A stretch of 64,000 bases of DNA from Hydrogenophilus sp. Its GTDB lineage: Bacteria; Pseudomonadota; Gammaproteobacteria; Burkholderiales; Thiobacillaceae. A model generated the notes under the pieces. That model saw only the letters and a list, made by a program, of their open reading frames with translations, searched no databases and was not told the DNA's origin. Shown here one piece after another: positions 52,881 to 63,950 of this stretch (the stretch's first letter is position 1; the number at the start of each line of letters is the position of its first letter). A program made the translations under genes and the position numbers. The stretch is taken from the NCBI GenBank assembly GCA_020725265.1, contig DYFK01000014.1, positions 24,452 to 88,451 of the forward strand. The letters are read 5' to 3'.

Positions 52881-55004
52881 ATGACCATGGGCGCGACCAC
52901 GCCGGCCAACACCGCCGGCTCGCTGAAATCGAGTCTTGGCCGGCGCCTGCTCATCTACATCCTGCTGTTCAGTTCCTGCGTCACCCTGATTCTGACCGGT
53001 CTTCAGCTCTACCTGGATTTCCGCCGTGACGTCGCCGGCATCCACAAGCGACTCGACGAAATCGAGCGCAGCCACCTGCCCTCCCTGGCCGCCAGCCTGT
53101 GGAACATGGACGAACCCCTGTTGCGCGCGCAGATGCGCGGCATCCTCAGCCTGCCCGGCATGCATGCCGTCGAGGTCCGCGAGACCGTGCCGAACGTCGC
53201 CACGCCGCTGCGCATCCGTCTGGAAACCCCGAACCGGGATCCGGCCATCACGCGCGATTTCGGCATCGTCCACGCCGGCGCCGATGGCCCGCGCGAGATC
53301 GGCCTGCTGCGCCTGGAGGCCAGTCTGGCGCCGCTTTACCGGGAATTGATCGATCGGGCCATGGTCATCCTGGCCAGCCAGGGCGTGAAAACCTTCCTGG
53401 TTTCGTTGTTCATCCTGCTGCTGGTCCATCGTCTGGTCACCCGACACCTGACCGCGCTGTCCCATCGTCTGGGCGAGAGTGATGCCGAAACCGGACCGAT
53501 CGCGCTCCATCTGGATCGCGCTCCGGCCGTCGGCGGCGGCGACGAACTGGACCACCTGGTCAGCTCGATCAATGCCATGCGCGCCCGATTGACCCAATCG
53601 CTGCACGATCTGCGCGAGGCGCACACGCGCATGGAAGCCGATGTGGCCGCGCGCGAGCGCGCGGAAGCCATGGCGGCGCATCTGGCCGTGCACGATCCGC
53701 TGACCGATCTGCCCAATCGCCACCAGTTGCTGGAACGGATGCGCCATGAGCTGGCACTCGCCAGCCGGCTGGGCACGCATGGCGCGGTGATCCTGATCGA
53801 CCTGGATCATTTCAAGGTACTCAACGACGCGCTCGGCCACGGCATTGGCGACCACCTTCTGGCCAGCGCGGCGGGCAGGCTGCGTGCCCAGGCGCGCGAC
53901 ATCGACCTGGTCGCGCGCCTGGGTGGCGACGAATTCGCCGTGCTCCTGCCCGGCCAATGGCACGGACGCGAGGAAGCCACCGCCGCCGCGCTGGATTTCG
54001 CCGAACGGCTTCGCCTCCTGCTCAGCGAGCCCTATCCGACCCAAGGGCAGTCACGCCATCTCGCCGCCAGTCTGGGCGTGGCGTTGTATCCGGGAGACGC
54101 CGGCGATTCCGAAACCCTGCTCAAGCATGCCGATACCGCGCTGCACCACGCCAAATCGGAAGGTCGGGACTGCGTCCGCTTGTTCCTGCCGTCCATGCAG
54201 ACGGCCGCCCAGGTCCGTCACCACCTCGACCACTGGTTGCGCGAAGCCTTGCACGACAACCAGTTTTCATTGGCCTTCCAACCACTGGTCGACGGCAACG
54301 GCCGGCCATTCGGCGCGGAAGTCCTGCTGCGTTGGCGGCACCCGGAACAGGGCTGGATCGCGCCGGCGGATTTCATCCCACTCGCGGAAGAGTCCGGACT
54401 GATACTCGGCATTGGCCAATGGGTGCTCGATGCCGCGCTACGCCAGGCAGCGGCCTGGGAAAACGCGGGCCTGTCGGGACCGGACTTTCATCTGGCCGTG
54501 AACGTCAGTCCACGCCAGTTCCACCATCCCGGCTTTCCCGATCGCGTTCGCGAAAGCCTGACCCGGTCCGGGGTCGCCCCGACCCGGCTGGTCATGGAAA
54601 TCACCGAAGGCGTACTGCTCCAGCACGGCTCCCGCGCGATCGTCACCATGCGTACCTTGAAGGATCTGGGCGTGCGCTTCCTGATCGACGATTTCGGCAC
54701 CGGCTATTCTTCGCTGTCCTATCTCAAGCGCCTGCCGGTGGACGGCGTCAAGATCGACCAGTCCTTCGTCGCCGACCTGGCTCACGATGCCAGTGACGCC
54801 GCCATCGTCGACGCCATTCTCGGCGTCGCGCGCGGTTTCGACCTGACCGTGGTAGCCGAAGGCGTGGAGACCACCCACCAGCTCGAAGCACTGCGCCGGC
54901 GCGGTTGCGACGGCTATCAGGGCTATCTATTCGGCCATCCGGTGCCGGCCGACGAATTCGCCCGGCGCTGGCTGGCTGGACCGGCGGACGCCGATCAGTC
55001 GTAG
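52881..55004 (+). CDS. Membrane GGDEF/EAL protein with periplasmic N-terminal region
   Basis: Two TM segments flanking a periplasmic region; RLGGDEFAVLL; EVL in place of EAL (GAEVLLRWRHP); DDFGTGYSSLSYL; starts 4 nt after the SBP gene. Confidence 0.93.
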   Translation: MTMGATTPANTAGSLKSSLGRRLLIYILLFSSCVTLILTGLQLYLDFRRDVAGIHKRLDEIERSHLPSLAASLWNMDEPLLRAQMRGILSLPGMHAVEVRETVPNVATPLRIRLETPNRDPAITRDFGIVHAGADGPREIGLLRLEASLAPLYRELIDRAMVILASQGVKTFLVSLFILLLVHRLVTRHLTALSHRLGESDAETGPIALHLDRAPAVGGGDELDHLVSSINAMRARLTQSLHDLREAHTRMEADVAARERAEAMAAHLAVHDPLTDLPNRHQLLERMRHELALASRLGTHGAVILIDLDHFKVLNDALGHGIGDHLLASAAGRLRAQARDIDLVARLGGDEFAVLLPGQWHGREEATAAALDFAERLRLLLSEPYPTQGQSRHLAASLGVALYPGDAGDSETLLKHADTALHHAKSEGRDCVRLFLPSMQTAAQVRHHLDHWLREALHDNQFSLAFQPLVDGNGRPFGAEVLLRWRHPEQGWIAPADFIPLAEESGLILGIGQWVLDAALRQAAAWENAGLSGPDFHLAVNVSPRQFHHPGFPDRVRESLTRSGVAPTRLVMEITEGVLLQHGSRAIVTMRTLKDLGVRFLIDDFGTGYSSLSYLKRLPVDGVKIDQSFVADLAHDASDAAIVDAILGVARGFDLTVVAEGVETTHQLEALRRRGCDGYQGYLFGHPVPADEFARRWLAGPADADQS

Positions 55005-56323
55005 ACCATCGGCGAAGCCGGCGCGCCACCGACCGGCGGATACAGCAGGTCGACCAGGAACAGCGAGATTTCCGGCACGTAGGTGATCAGGGCCAGGTAC
55101 AGCAGCATGACGCCGACGAACGGCAGCGCCGCCTTGGACACCGCGGTCAGCCCGAGTTTCGACAGGTGACTGGCGACGTACAGGTTGAGCCCGACCGGCG
55201 GCGTGATCATGCCGATCTCCATGTTGATGGTCATGATGATGCCGAGGTGGATAGGATCGATGCCCAGCGCCACGGCGATGGGCAGGAACAGCGGCGCCAG
55301 GATCAGGATGATCGAGCTCGGCTCCATGAACTGGCCGGCCAGCAGCAGCACCAGGTTGACCACCAGCAGGAACTGCCAGGCTTGCAGGTTCTGGTCCACC
55401 ACCCATTGCGACAGTTGCTGCGGGATCTGCTCGGAGGTGAGCAGGAAATTGAACAGGATGGCGTTGGTGATGATGTACAGCAGCATCGACGAGGTGTTGG
55501 CGGCGTGCAGCAGCACCTTGGAGACGTCGCGGAACTTCAGGGTGCGGTAGATCATGGTGGCGCAGACGAAGGCGTACACCGCCGACACCGCCGCCGCCTC
55601 GGTGGGCGTGAAGATGCCGCCGTAGATGCCGCCCATGACGATCACCACCAGCATCAGCCCCCAGAACGCGTCGAGGAAGGAGCGCCACATTTCCTTGAAC
55701 GAGGCGCGCGGGATGGTCGGAAAATTGTGCTTCTTCGAATACAGGAAGGTGACGCCCATCAGCACCATGGCCAGCAGGAAGCCCGGCACGATGCCGGCGA
55801 CGAACAGCTTGCCGGCCGACTCCGAGGTCGCCACCGCGTAGATGATCAGCACGATGGACGGCGGGATCAGGATGCCGAGCGAGCCGGAACAGGCGATGAC
55901 GCCGGTCGAAAACGACTTGGGATAGCCCTGGCTGACCATCGCCGGCAGCATCAGCGAGCCGATCGCCATCACCGTCGCCGGACTGGAGCCGGACAATGTC
56001 GCGAAGAACGCGCAGGCGACGATGGAAGCCATGGCCAGGCCACCCGGCATCCAGCCCACCAGATTGATGGCGAACTTGATGATGCGCTTGGCGACGCCGC
56101 CGTCGGTGAGAAAGGTGCCGGCCAGCACGAAGAACGGCACCGCCATGATCGAGAAGCTCTCCAGGCCGGTGAACAGGCGCTGCGAGATGATGTTCACCGT
56201 CATCATGTCGAACGACGAGAAGAACACCAGGAACACCAGCACGGTCATGCCCAGGGCGATGGAAATCGGCGTGCCGGTGATCAGCATCAGGGCAAGGATG
56301 CTCATGATGACAAAGGCGGTCAT
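54995..56323 (-). CDS. TRAP transporter large permease (DctM-like)
   Basis: GSLGILIPPSIVLIIYAVATSESAGKLFVAGIVPGFLLAMVLMG; PTEAAAVSAVYAF. Confidence 0.95.
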   Translation of the reverse strand: MTAFVIMSILALMLITGTPISIALGMTVLVFLVFFSSFDMMTVNIISQRLFTGLESFSIMAVPFFVLAGTFLTDGGVAKRIIKFAINLVGWMPGGLAMASIVACAFFATLSGSSPATVMAIGSLMLPAMVSQGYPKSFSTGVIACSGSLGILIPPSIVLIIYAVATSESAGKLFVAGIVPGFLLAMVLMGVTFLYSKKHNFPTIPRASFKEMWRSFLDAFWGLMLVVIVMGGIYGGIFTPTEAAAVSAVYAFVCATMIYRTLKFRDVSKVLLHAANTSSMLLYIITNAILFNFLLTSEQIPQQLSQWVVDQNLQAWQFLLVVNLVLLLAGQFMEPSSIILILAPLFLPIAVALGIDPIHLGIIMTINMEIGMITPPVGLNLYVASHLSKLGLTAVSKAALPFVGVMLLYLALITYVPEISLFLVDLLYPPVGGAPASPMVYD

Positions 56324-56838
56324 GGCTTGATCTCCTCGCGCAGTTCGTGCGCCGGCCCGGCGGAAACGGTCTCGCCGGTGCGCAGGAAGCCGACCAGCGC
56401 CTGGATGAAGCGATAGCACATCAGGCCGGAACCGAGCGGGATGGCGAGATAGATGATCCACATCGGCCATTCCAGGTCCGGCGAGACCTGGCCGGTACCG
56501 TGGATGAACACCACCCAGCGCCCGCCCAGGAAGGCGACGACGCCGGTGAACAGCACGCCGAGGCCGAGGCCGATGGTCACCATGACCCGGCGTCCGGCGC
56601 CTTCGAGCTTGTTGACGACGTAATCGACGCCAACGTGGATGCCGGTGCGCACGCCATAAGCGGCGCCGAACTTGGCCATCCAGATGAACAGGTAGATGGT
56701 GAGTTCGGTGGACCAGGTGAAACCGGTGCCGAACAGGTAGCGCAGAGCCACCGAGACGAAAGTGACCAGCGTTGCCGCGGCCATGAAGGAAAGGATCAGC
56801 CATTCCTCCAGGCGGTCGAGGATACGGTGAAACATCAA
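56320..56838 (-). CDS. TRAP transporter small permease (DctQ-like)
   Basis: Four TM pattern; TELTIYLFIWMAKFGAAYGVRTGIHVGVDYVV. Confidence 0.92.
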   Translation of the reverse strand: MMFHRILDRLEEWLILSFMAAATLVTFVSVALRYLFGTGFTWSTELTIYLFIWMAKFGAAYGVRTGIHVGVDYVVNKLEGAGRRVMVTIGLGLGVLFTGVVAFLGGRWVVFIHGTGQVSPDLEWPMWIIYLAIPLGSGLMCYRFIQALVGFLRTGETVSAGPAHELREEIKP

Positions 56839-56895
56839 GCTTCCCCTTGACCCCGGATCATGAAAGCCCCGGCGCGTGGCCGGGGCGACGAAAAG

Positions 56896-57957
56896 TCAGC
56901 GGGTCGCGCCCGGCCGTTCCTTCGGCGCCGGCGAGCCAGGTTGCGCGGATTTTTCCCGCTCGACCGCGGCGGCGACGTTGTAGGCGGCCTGGATGAAATC
57001 ACGACCGATCTTGTCCTCGAACTCCTTGTGCACCGGCAGCAGGGCCTTGTGCCAGACCAGGCGGTCGCGGTATGGCAGCACGTAAATCTCGGTGGTGCCG
57101 GCCCGGCGCACGGCGGCCAGCGAATCATCATTTTCCTGCTGCGCGATCCGGCGCTCGAACTCGGTGGCGTCCACCATCGCCTTGTCGAGAATGGCGCGGA
57201 TGTCGGCCGGCAGGCCATCCCAGAACTTCTTGTTGACGATGACCGCGTAGCCCAGATAACCGTGATCGGAGATGGTCAGGTGCTTCTGCACCTCATGCAT
57301 CTTCTGGGTGAACAGGTTGGACATCGGGTTCTCGGTGCCATCCACAACGCCCTGCTGCAACGCCGAGTAAACCTCGGAAAAAGCCATCACCTGCGGGTTG
57401 GCGCCCAGTGCCTTCATCTGCGCCTCCAGCACCTTGGACGACTGGATGCGCATCTTCAGACCCTTGAAATCCTCGACCCGGCGCAGCGGTCGGTTCGCGC
57501 TCATCTGCTTGAAACCATTGTCCCAGTAAGCCAGACCGATGATGCCGCGTGGCTCCAGCATGGCGAACAGGCGCTTGCCGACGTCGCCGTCCATGACCCG
57601 GTACAGGGTTTCCTTGTTGGGGAAGATGTAGGGCAGATCGAACAGTTCGAAGGCGCGCACGCCGAGCGGACCGAACTTGGACAGTGACGGCGCCAGGATC
57701 TGCACCGCGCCGAGTTGCAGCGCCTCGATTTCCTCGCGGTCCTTGTACAACTGGCTGTTCGGATAGACCTCGACCTTTACGCGACCATTGGTACGCGCCT
57801 CGGCCAGTTTCTTGAATTCGTCGGCGGCGCGGCCCTTGGGCGTATTCGGCGCGACGACATGCGAGAACTTGATGACGATCGGCTCGGTGGTCTGAGCCTG
57901 AACGCCGAACGCGGTGAACCCCAGGGCCAGCGCGGACAGAAATGCTGCGATTCTCAT
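56896..57957 (-). CDS. TRAP transporter substrate-binding protein (DctP-like)
   Basis: IVIKFSHVVAPNTPKGRAADEFKKLAEARTNGRVKVEVYPNSQLYKDREEIEALQLGAVQILAPSLSKF. Confidence 0.96.
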   Translation of the reverse strand: MRIAAFLSALALGFTAFGVQAQTTEPIVIKFSHVVAPNTPKGRAADEFKKLAEARTNGRVKVEVYPNSQLYKDREEIEALQLGAVQILAPSLSKFGPLGVRAFELFDLPYIFPNKETLYRVMDGDVGKRLFAMLEPRGIIGLAYWDNGFKQMSANRPLRRVEDFKGLKMRIQSSKVLEAQMKALGANPQVMAFSEVYSALQQGVVDGTENPMSNLFTQKMHEVQKHLTISDHGYLGYAVIVNKKFWDGLPADIRAILDKAMVDATEFERRIAQQENDDSLAAVRRAGTTEIYVLPYRDRLVWHKALLPVHKEFEDKIGRDFIQAAYNVAAAVEREKSAQPGSPAPKERPGATR

Positions 57958-58067
57958 GATTTCCCCTCACGATCACGTTGAACGGACGGCAAGCCGTCAT
58001 TCATGGTAGGCAGCCGAAATGGCTTGCACAAGGCGCGCCGACGTGGTCCCGGGCGCGCCAGCGTGGG

Positions 58068-59123
58068 TCAGGGGTAGACCAGGGACAGCCGATAGCCGGA
58101 CGCGGACAGGTTGCCGATATCGAGATCGAGCCGGATTTCCCGCTCGCCACCGGCGGCGAGGCCGGCTTCCACCAGCGTGCCCGCCGGCAGGTAGACGTCG
58201 GGCGCGAACCGCTTGCGCGCGACCGGGCGGTCATGAACATCGCTCAGGGACAGCACCAGATGCGGCCAGGACTGGGCCTGGTCGGCGCGATTGGCGATCA
58301 GCACGGTCAGGCGCACGCGCGATTTCCGTTCGGCGTCGTGCTCCAGCGAGGATGCCTCGATCGCCCTGTCGTCGAGCCCGGCCGGCAACGGCAGCCGGCA
58401 TCCCAGCCAGGCGCAGGCCGCGGTGAGCGGCGCCCGGCTGGCGGGCACGCGCGCGACCAGTTCGGCGCGCAGGAAGTAGACGAATTGCGCCAGCAGGACC
58501 ATCACCAGCAGCGCCGCCAACACGAACCGGAGCGCCTGCCAGCGGCGCGCGGGGCGGCCGCCATCCGAAATCCGGCGGGTTGGCAGTTGCGAAAGCAGAA
58601 TGGCCTCGGCCGATTCCCCCCCGGCGGCCCCGTCACCGGCGCCCGGCGCATCCTCCGACGGGGGCCGCCAACCACTCCTTTCCGGTTTCTCCCACGGCTC
58701 ATCCGCCGATTCCGGCGGCCTCGGCGGGGCGACTTGCGGACGCTCGGCAGGCGCGGACTCCCGACCGAACACCTGGAAATCGATGGTGGGCACGGACAAG
58801 GCGTCGTCGTCCGGCGCCCGCGCGGCCGCCGACCGGCCGGTATCCGGATCGGCGACCGATCCACCGTCGTCCGGCGCCCGCCCGAACAGGGCCTGCTGCC
58901 GGAGGGAGGCGACTTCGACCTCGGGCAGCGGTGGTTCCTCGATCACGCCGGCGGGGTTGCCGTCCATCTCCGGCGCTGGCGCGTCCGCGAGTTCCGGCAA
59001 CAGGGTGTCGTAGGCATTGAACACCGCGCCACAATGACCGCAACGAACCAGTCCGCGGCGGACGCCAAGTTGCTCCTGACTGACCCGGAAGGTGGTGCGA
59101 CACTCGGGACAGGTGGTCTGCAT
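58068..59123 (-). CDS. Zinc-ribbon, DUF3426-like membrane protein
   Basis: MQTTCPECRTTFRVSQEQLGVRRGLVRCGHCGAVFNAYDTL; TM; C-terminal DUF3426-like region. Confidence 0.88.
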   Translation of the reverse strand: MQTTCPECRTTFRVSQEQLGVRRGLVRCGHCGAVFNAYDTLLPELADAPAPEMDGNPAGVIEEPPLPEVEVASLRQQALFGRAPDDGGSVADPDTGRSAAARAPDDDALSVPTIDFQVFGRESAPAERPQVAPPRPPESADEPWEKPERSGWRPPSEDAPGAGDGAAGGESAEAILLSQLPTRRISDGGRPARRWQALRFVLAALLVMVLLAQFVYFLRAELVARVPASRAPLTAACAWLGCRLPLPAGLDDRAIEASSLEHDAERKSRVRLTVLIANRADQAQSWPHLVLSLSDVHDRPVARKRFAPDVYLPAGTLVEAGLAAGGEREIRLDLDIGNLSASGYRLSLVYP

Positions 59124-59128
59124 GGACG

Positions 59129-60007
59129 CTACCGCTTCCCGCCTTCCAGGCAGACCCAGCCGTCCTCTTCCGCCCAGGCATGCATGGCGAATGCGGTTCC
59201 GTACAGCGCCATCACCTCGTCGGCCTGTTCCGCCAGGATGCCGGACAGCGCGATGCGGCCGCCGGCCCGTACCCGCGCGGCCAGCAACGGCATCAGCGCC
59301 TTGAGCGGATTGGTCAGGATGTTGGCGACCAGGATGTCGAACTCGCCGGCCGGCAGCGCGTCAGTCAGGTGGAATTCGATGTCGGCGTCGTTGCGCGCGG
59401 CGTTGTCGCGCGACGCGGCCACCGCCTGCGGATCGATGTCGGCGCCGACCACCCGGCCGGCGCCGAGCTTGCGCGCGGCGATCGCCAGGATGCCGGAACC
59501 GCAACCGTAATCGAGCACCGATTCGCCGCCCCGGACGCTGGCCTCCAGCCATTTCAGGCACAGCCGCGTGGTCGGATGGCTGCCGGTGCCGAAAGCCAGG
59601 CCGGGATCGAGCACCAGTACCAGCGCGTCGGGATCGGGCGCGGCGTGCCAGGACGGCACGATCCACAAGTGCCCGGAGATCGGAATGGGATCGAACTGGG
59701 ACTGGGTCAGTCGCACCCAATCCTGTTCGGCGACCGTTTCCAGTTGTCGTTCGTGATCGGCCGGCAGGCCGAGCCGGCGCAACAGGTCATCGACATCAGT
59801 GTCGGCATCGAGCAGCGCCACCACCCAGTTGCGTTGCCAGGCCTTGGGATCGTCCAGCCCGGGTTCGCCGAACTGCGGCGCTTCCGCCTCGGTGCCGGCG
59901 TCACGATCCTCGATCGACACCGACAGCGCGCCGGCGTCCATCAGCGCGTCGGCCAGGGTTTCGGCCTCGGCCTGACCGGCCGCGAGCTTCAGGGAAAGCC
60001 AGGACAT
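59129..60007 (-). CDS. prmA: Ribosomal protein L11 methyltransferase
   Basis: LDPGLAFGTGSHPTTRLCLKWLE, VLDYGCGSGILAIAARKLGAGRVVGADIDPQAV. Confidence 0.97.
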   Translation of the reverse strand: MSWLSLKLAAGQAEAETLADALMDAGALSVSIEDRDAGTEAEAPQFGEPGLDDPKAWQRNWVVALLDADTDVDDLLRRLGLPADHERQLETVAEQDWVRLTQSQFDPIPISGHLWIVPSWHAAPDPDALVLVLDPGLAFGTGSHPTTRLCLKWLEASVRGGESVLDYGCGSGILAIAARKLGAGRVVGADIDPQAVAASRDNAARNDADIEFHLTDALPAGEFDILVANILTNPLKALMPLLAARVRAGGRIALSGILAEQADEVMALYGTAFAMHAWAEEDGWVCLEGGKR

Positions 60008-60023
60008 GTCGGCATTTCCTGGT

Positions 60024-61373
60024 TCAATGCTTGTCTAGGCCAAGCTTCTTTTCCAGGTAATGGATGCTGACACCACCTTCCAGCACCGCCTGGTCGACCA
60101 GCAGATCCTGATGCAGCGGGATGTTGGTCTTGATGCCGGCGACGATCATTTCCGACAGCGCGATGCGCATGCGCGCGATCGCCTGCTCGCGGGTGGCGCC
60201 ATAGGTGATCAGTTTGCCGATCATGGAATCGTAATGCGGCGGCACGTAGTAGTTCTGGTAGACGTGCGAATCGACGCGCACACCGGGTCCGCCGGGCGCG
60301 TGATAGAGGGTGATGCGGCCGGGCGACGGCACGAAAGTGCGTGGATCCTCGGCGTTGATCCGGCATTCCATGGCATGGCCCTGGAACCGGATGTCCTTCT
60401 GCTTGTTGGCCAGCTCCAGACCGGCGGCGACGCGGATGCTCTCCTGCACGATGTCGACGCCGGTGATCAGCTCGGTGACCGGATGCTCGACCTGCACGCG
60501 GGTGTTCATCTCGATGAAGAAGAACTCGCCGTTCTCATACAGGAATTCGAAGGTGCCGGCGCCGCGATAGCCGATCTTGCGGCAGGCCTCGGCGCAGCGC
60601 TCGCCGATCTTGTTGCGCACCTTGGCGTCCAGACCGGGCGCCGGCGCTTCCTCCAGCACCTTCTGATGGCGGCGCTGCATGGAGCAGTCGCGTTCGCCCA
60701 GATGGATGGCGTTGCCGTGCGAATCCGACAGCACCTGGATCTCGATATGGCGCGGATTGCCCAGGTACTTCTCCATGTAGACGACCGGATTGCCAAAAGC
60801 GGCGCCGGCCTCGCCCTGGGTCATCCGCACCGCCTGCGCCAGCGTCGCCTCGGTATGCACCACGCGCATGCCGCGGCCACCACCGCCGCCGGCGGCCTTG
60901 ATGATGATCGGATAACCGATGTCGCGGGCCATGCGCGCCCATTCCTCCGGATCCTCGCCGAGCGCGCCATCGGAGCCCGGCACCACCGGCACGCCGGCGG
61001 CCTTCATGGCGTCCTTGGCGGAGACCTTGTCGCCCATCAGCCGGATGGTTTCCGGACGCGGGCCGATGAACACGAAGCCGGAGTTCTCCACGCGCTCGGC
61101 GAAATCGGCGTTTTCCGAGAGAAAACCGTAGCCGGGATGGATCGCCTCGGCGTCGGTGACCTCGGCGGCGGCGATGATCGAGGGTACGTGCAGATAGCTC
61201 TTGGCCGATGGCGCCGGGCCGATGCACACCGCCTCGTCGGCCAGGCGCACGTACTTGGCCTCGGCGTCGGCCTCGGAATAGACCGCGACCGTCTTGATGC
61301 CCATCTCGCGACAGGCGCGCTGGATGCGGAGGGCGATTTCGCCTCGATTGGCGATGAGGATCTTTTCAAACAT
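60024..61373 (-). CDS. accC: Acetyl-CoA carboxylase biotin carboxylase subunit
   Basis: [36 protein letters not shown]...[13 protein letters not shown]...[15 protein letters not shown]. Confidence 0.98.
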   Translation of the reverse strand: MFEKILIANRGEIALRIQRACREMGIKTVAVYSEADAEAKYVRLADEAVCIGPAPSAKSYLHVPSIIAAAEVTDAEAIHPGYGFLSENADFAERVENSGFVFIGPRPETIRLMGDKVSAKDAMKAAGVPVVPGSDGALGEDPEEWARMARDIGYPIIIKAAGGGGGRGMRVVHTEATLAQAVRMTQGEAGAAFGNPVVYMEKYLGNPRHIEIQVLSDSHGNAIHLGERDCSMQRRHQKVLEEAPAPGLDAKVRNKIGERCAEACRKIGYRGAGTFEFLYENGEFFFIEMNTRVQVEHPVTELITGVDIVQESIRVAAGLELANKQKDIRFQGHAMECRINAEDPRTFVPSPGRITLYHAPGGPGVRVDSHVYQNYYVPPHYDSMIGKLITYGATREQAIARMRIALSEMIVAGIKTNIPLHQDLLVDQAVLEGGVSIHYLEKKLGLDKH

Positions 61374-61436
61374 CTGAAACCCCTGAGAATTAGGGATGGG
61401 CGGGGGCCGCGGAATCGGAGCCTCCGCCAGCGGCCA

Positions 61437-61889
<453 letters not shown>

Positions 61890-61893
61890 GAAT

Positions 61894-62403
61894 TCATTCC
61901 TCCAGTGCGTGCAGGGCATAGCCCAGGGCGAACAGGTAACCCATCGCCCCCAGCCCGGAAATCACGCCCACCGCCTTGTCGGAGAAGTACGAGTGCTGGC
62001 GGAACGGTTCGCGGGCATGGACGTTGGACAGATGCACCTCGATGAACGGGATGGCCACCGCCGCCAGGGCATCGCGCAGGGCAACGCTGGTATGGGTGAA
62101 GGCGGCGGGGTTGATGATGATGAAACCGACGTTTTCCTCGCGCGCGGCATGGATGCGTTCGATCAGGACATGCTCGGCATTGCTCTGGAAACAGGTGACG
62201 GCGACGCCAACCGCGCCGCCCTGTTCGACCAGCGCGGCGTCGATCTCGGCCAGGGTCTGGTTGCCGTAATGCGCGGGCTCGCGGGTGCCCAGCAAATTCA
62301 GGTTGGGGCCGTGCAGGACCAGGATGGACGCTTTCGGGGCGACCGCCTCGACGTGGGTGGCGGCATCGTTGGTCGGCTTTTTCGGCGAACGCTTGCGGGG
62401 CAT
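61894..62403 (-). CDS. aroQ: Type II 3-dehydroquinate dehydratase
   Basis: [69 protein letters not shown]. Confidence 0.97.
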   Translation of the reverse strand: MPRKRSPKKPTNDAATHVEAVAPKASILVLHGPNLNLLGTREPAHYGNQTLAEIDAALVEQGGAVGVAVTCFQSNAEHVLIERIHAAREENVGFIIINPAAFTHTSVALRDALAAVAIPFIEVHLSNVHAREPFRQHSYFSDKAVGVISGLGAMGYLFALGYALHALEE

Positions 62404-62527
62404 CGATCGGGAGCGAGCCGGTTAGGGAAACGGCCGCGATTGTGCCGGAAATCACTCCGATCCGTCCAGATGGCGACCGGATCGCGACATGTTGACGTTT
62501 TCGGAGAATTTCCGCGAAACCCCGGTT

Positions 62528-63313
62528 TCAAGCCATCGGCGCGTTGTTTTCGGGGTTTCTTCGTGGCCATTCGCCTTTCGGAGCGTGTTTCATGTGCAGC
62601 TTCCAGAGCACGCCCGGCAGGGTGTCGCCGAACGAAATCGCCTTGCGCGGCAGCGCCAGCGGATCGTCGCCCGGCAAACTGGTCGCGCGCACGCAGGTGG
62701 TGGCGCTCCGGTAGCCGGCCTCGGCGACCGCGTCGCGCGCGCGCAGATCGTAGCTGCCGTAGGGATAGCAGAAATGCTCGACCGGTTCGCCGAGCAGATC
62801 TTCCAGCACGCGTTTCGAGCGGGTCACCTCGTCGCGCACGCGGGCGTCGTCCTGTTCCGCCAGCTTGACGTGGCTGGCGCCATGCGAGCCGAAGTCGACG
62901 CCGGCGCGGCGCAGTTCGCGGATGCGCCCGGCATCCATCAGCCGGGGCGTGGCGCGGCCGTCGGCGGCGAACCAGCTCGACGGCTGGCCGATCAGGTCGG
63001 CGATCAGGTAGACCATGGCCTTGAAACCATGGCGATGCAGTTCCGGCCAGGCGTATTCGTGGAAATTCTCGTAGCCGTCGTCGAAGGTCAGCGCCACCGC
63101 GCGCGCCGGCACCGGCCGACGCCCGGCCAGGCAGTCGAGCACCTCGTCCATGCCCAGGACGTGATAGCGGAACCGGCGCAGCCAGGCCATCTGCGCGGCG
63201 AAACGGCGGTAATGGCAGTACGTGGAGCGGTGCTCGCGCATCGGCGCGAAATCGCCGACCTGGTGGTACATCAGGATGTTGATGCCGCCGACACGGCGGG
63301 TGGTCGGATTCAC
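62528..63313 (-). CDS. Polysaccharide deacetylase (NodB domain)
   Basis: INILMYHQVGDF; ALTFDDGYENFHEYAWPELHRHGFKAMVYL; DFGSHGASH. Confidence 0.93.
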   Translation of the reverse strand: MNPTTRRVGGINILMYHQVGDFAPMREHRSTYCHYRRFAAQMAWLRRFRYHVLGMDEVLDCLAGRRPVPARAVALTFDDGYENFHEYAWPELHRHGFKAMVYLIADLIGQPSSWFAADGRATPRLMDAGRIRELRRAGVDFGSHGASHVKLAEQDDARVRDEVTRSKRVLEDLLGEPVEHFCYPYGSYDLRARDAVAEAGYRSATTCVRATSLPGDDPLALPRKAISFGDTLPGVLWKLHMKHAPKGEWPRRNPENNAPMA

Positions 63314-63317
63314 GCGC

Positions 63318-63950
63318 TCAGCTCCCCAGCAGTTGCCGATACAGTTCCCGATAGCGGGCGATGATCGCCGCCTCGCCGAAATCGCGCGTCACCCGTTCCC
63401 GGCCGGCGCGCGCCAATGCCGCCGCCAGCGCCGGGTCGCGCAGCACGGTGTCGATGCCGGCGGCGAGCGCGCCAGCGTCGTCGCAGGGCACCACCCAGGC
63501 GTCCTCGCCATGGCGGGCGATCTCGCGGGCGCCGCGAAAGGCGCTGGCGACCAACGGCTTGCCGTGGCTCCAGGCTTCCAGGATGACGTTGCCCAGGGTC
63601 TCGGCGTCGCGCGACGGGAACACGACCAGATCGGCGAGCTGGAACCAGGGCGCCGGCTCTGATTGCCAGCCCAGCCAGACCACGCGGTCGTCGACCCCGA
63701 GCTGGCGCGCCTGTTCGCGCAGCGGACCGAGCAGCGGACCGTCGCCGAGCATCAGCAGGCGCGGCCGGCGCCCAGCCACTTCGGCCGGCAGCCGGGCGAG
63801 CGCGTCGAGCAGGTAGCGCTGGCCCTTGACCTCGATCAGGCGGCCGGCGGTGACCATCAGCCAATCCTCGGGCCGGGCGTCGATCCGGCGGCGCAGTTCG
63901 TCCAACCGGCCGGCGTCGACGATCGGCGCCGGATCGGCGAAGTTGTAGCA
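63318..63950 (-). pseudogene. Glycosyltransferase family 4-like, C-terminal part only; N-terminal domain missing at an apparent junction near 63950
   Basis: GRLIEVKGQRYLLDALARLP...LLMLGDGPLLGPLREQARQLGVDDRVVWLGWQ...VFPSRDAETLGNVILEAWSHGKPLVAS is a GT4 C-terminal domain; no N-terminal Rossmann domain upstream. Whether it is a true pseudogene cannot be settled from the window. Confidence 0.6.
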
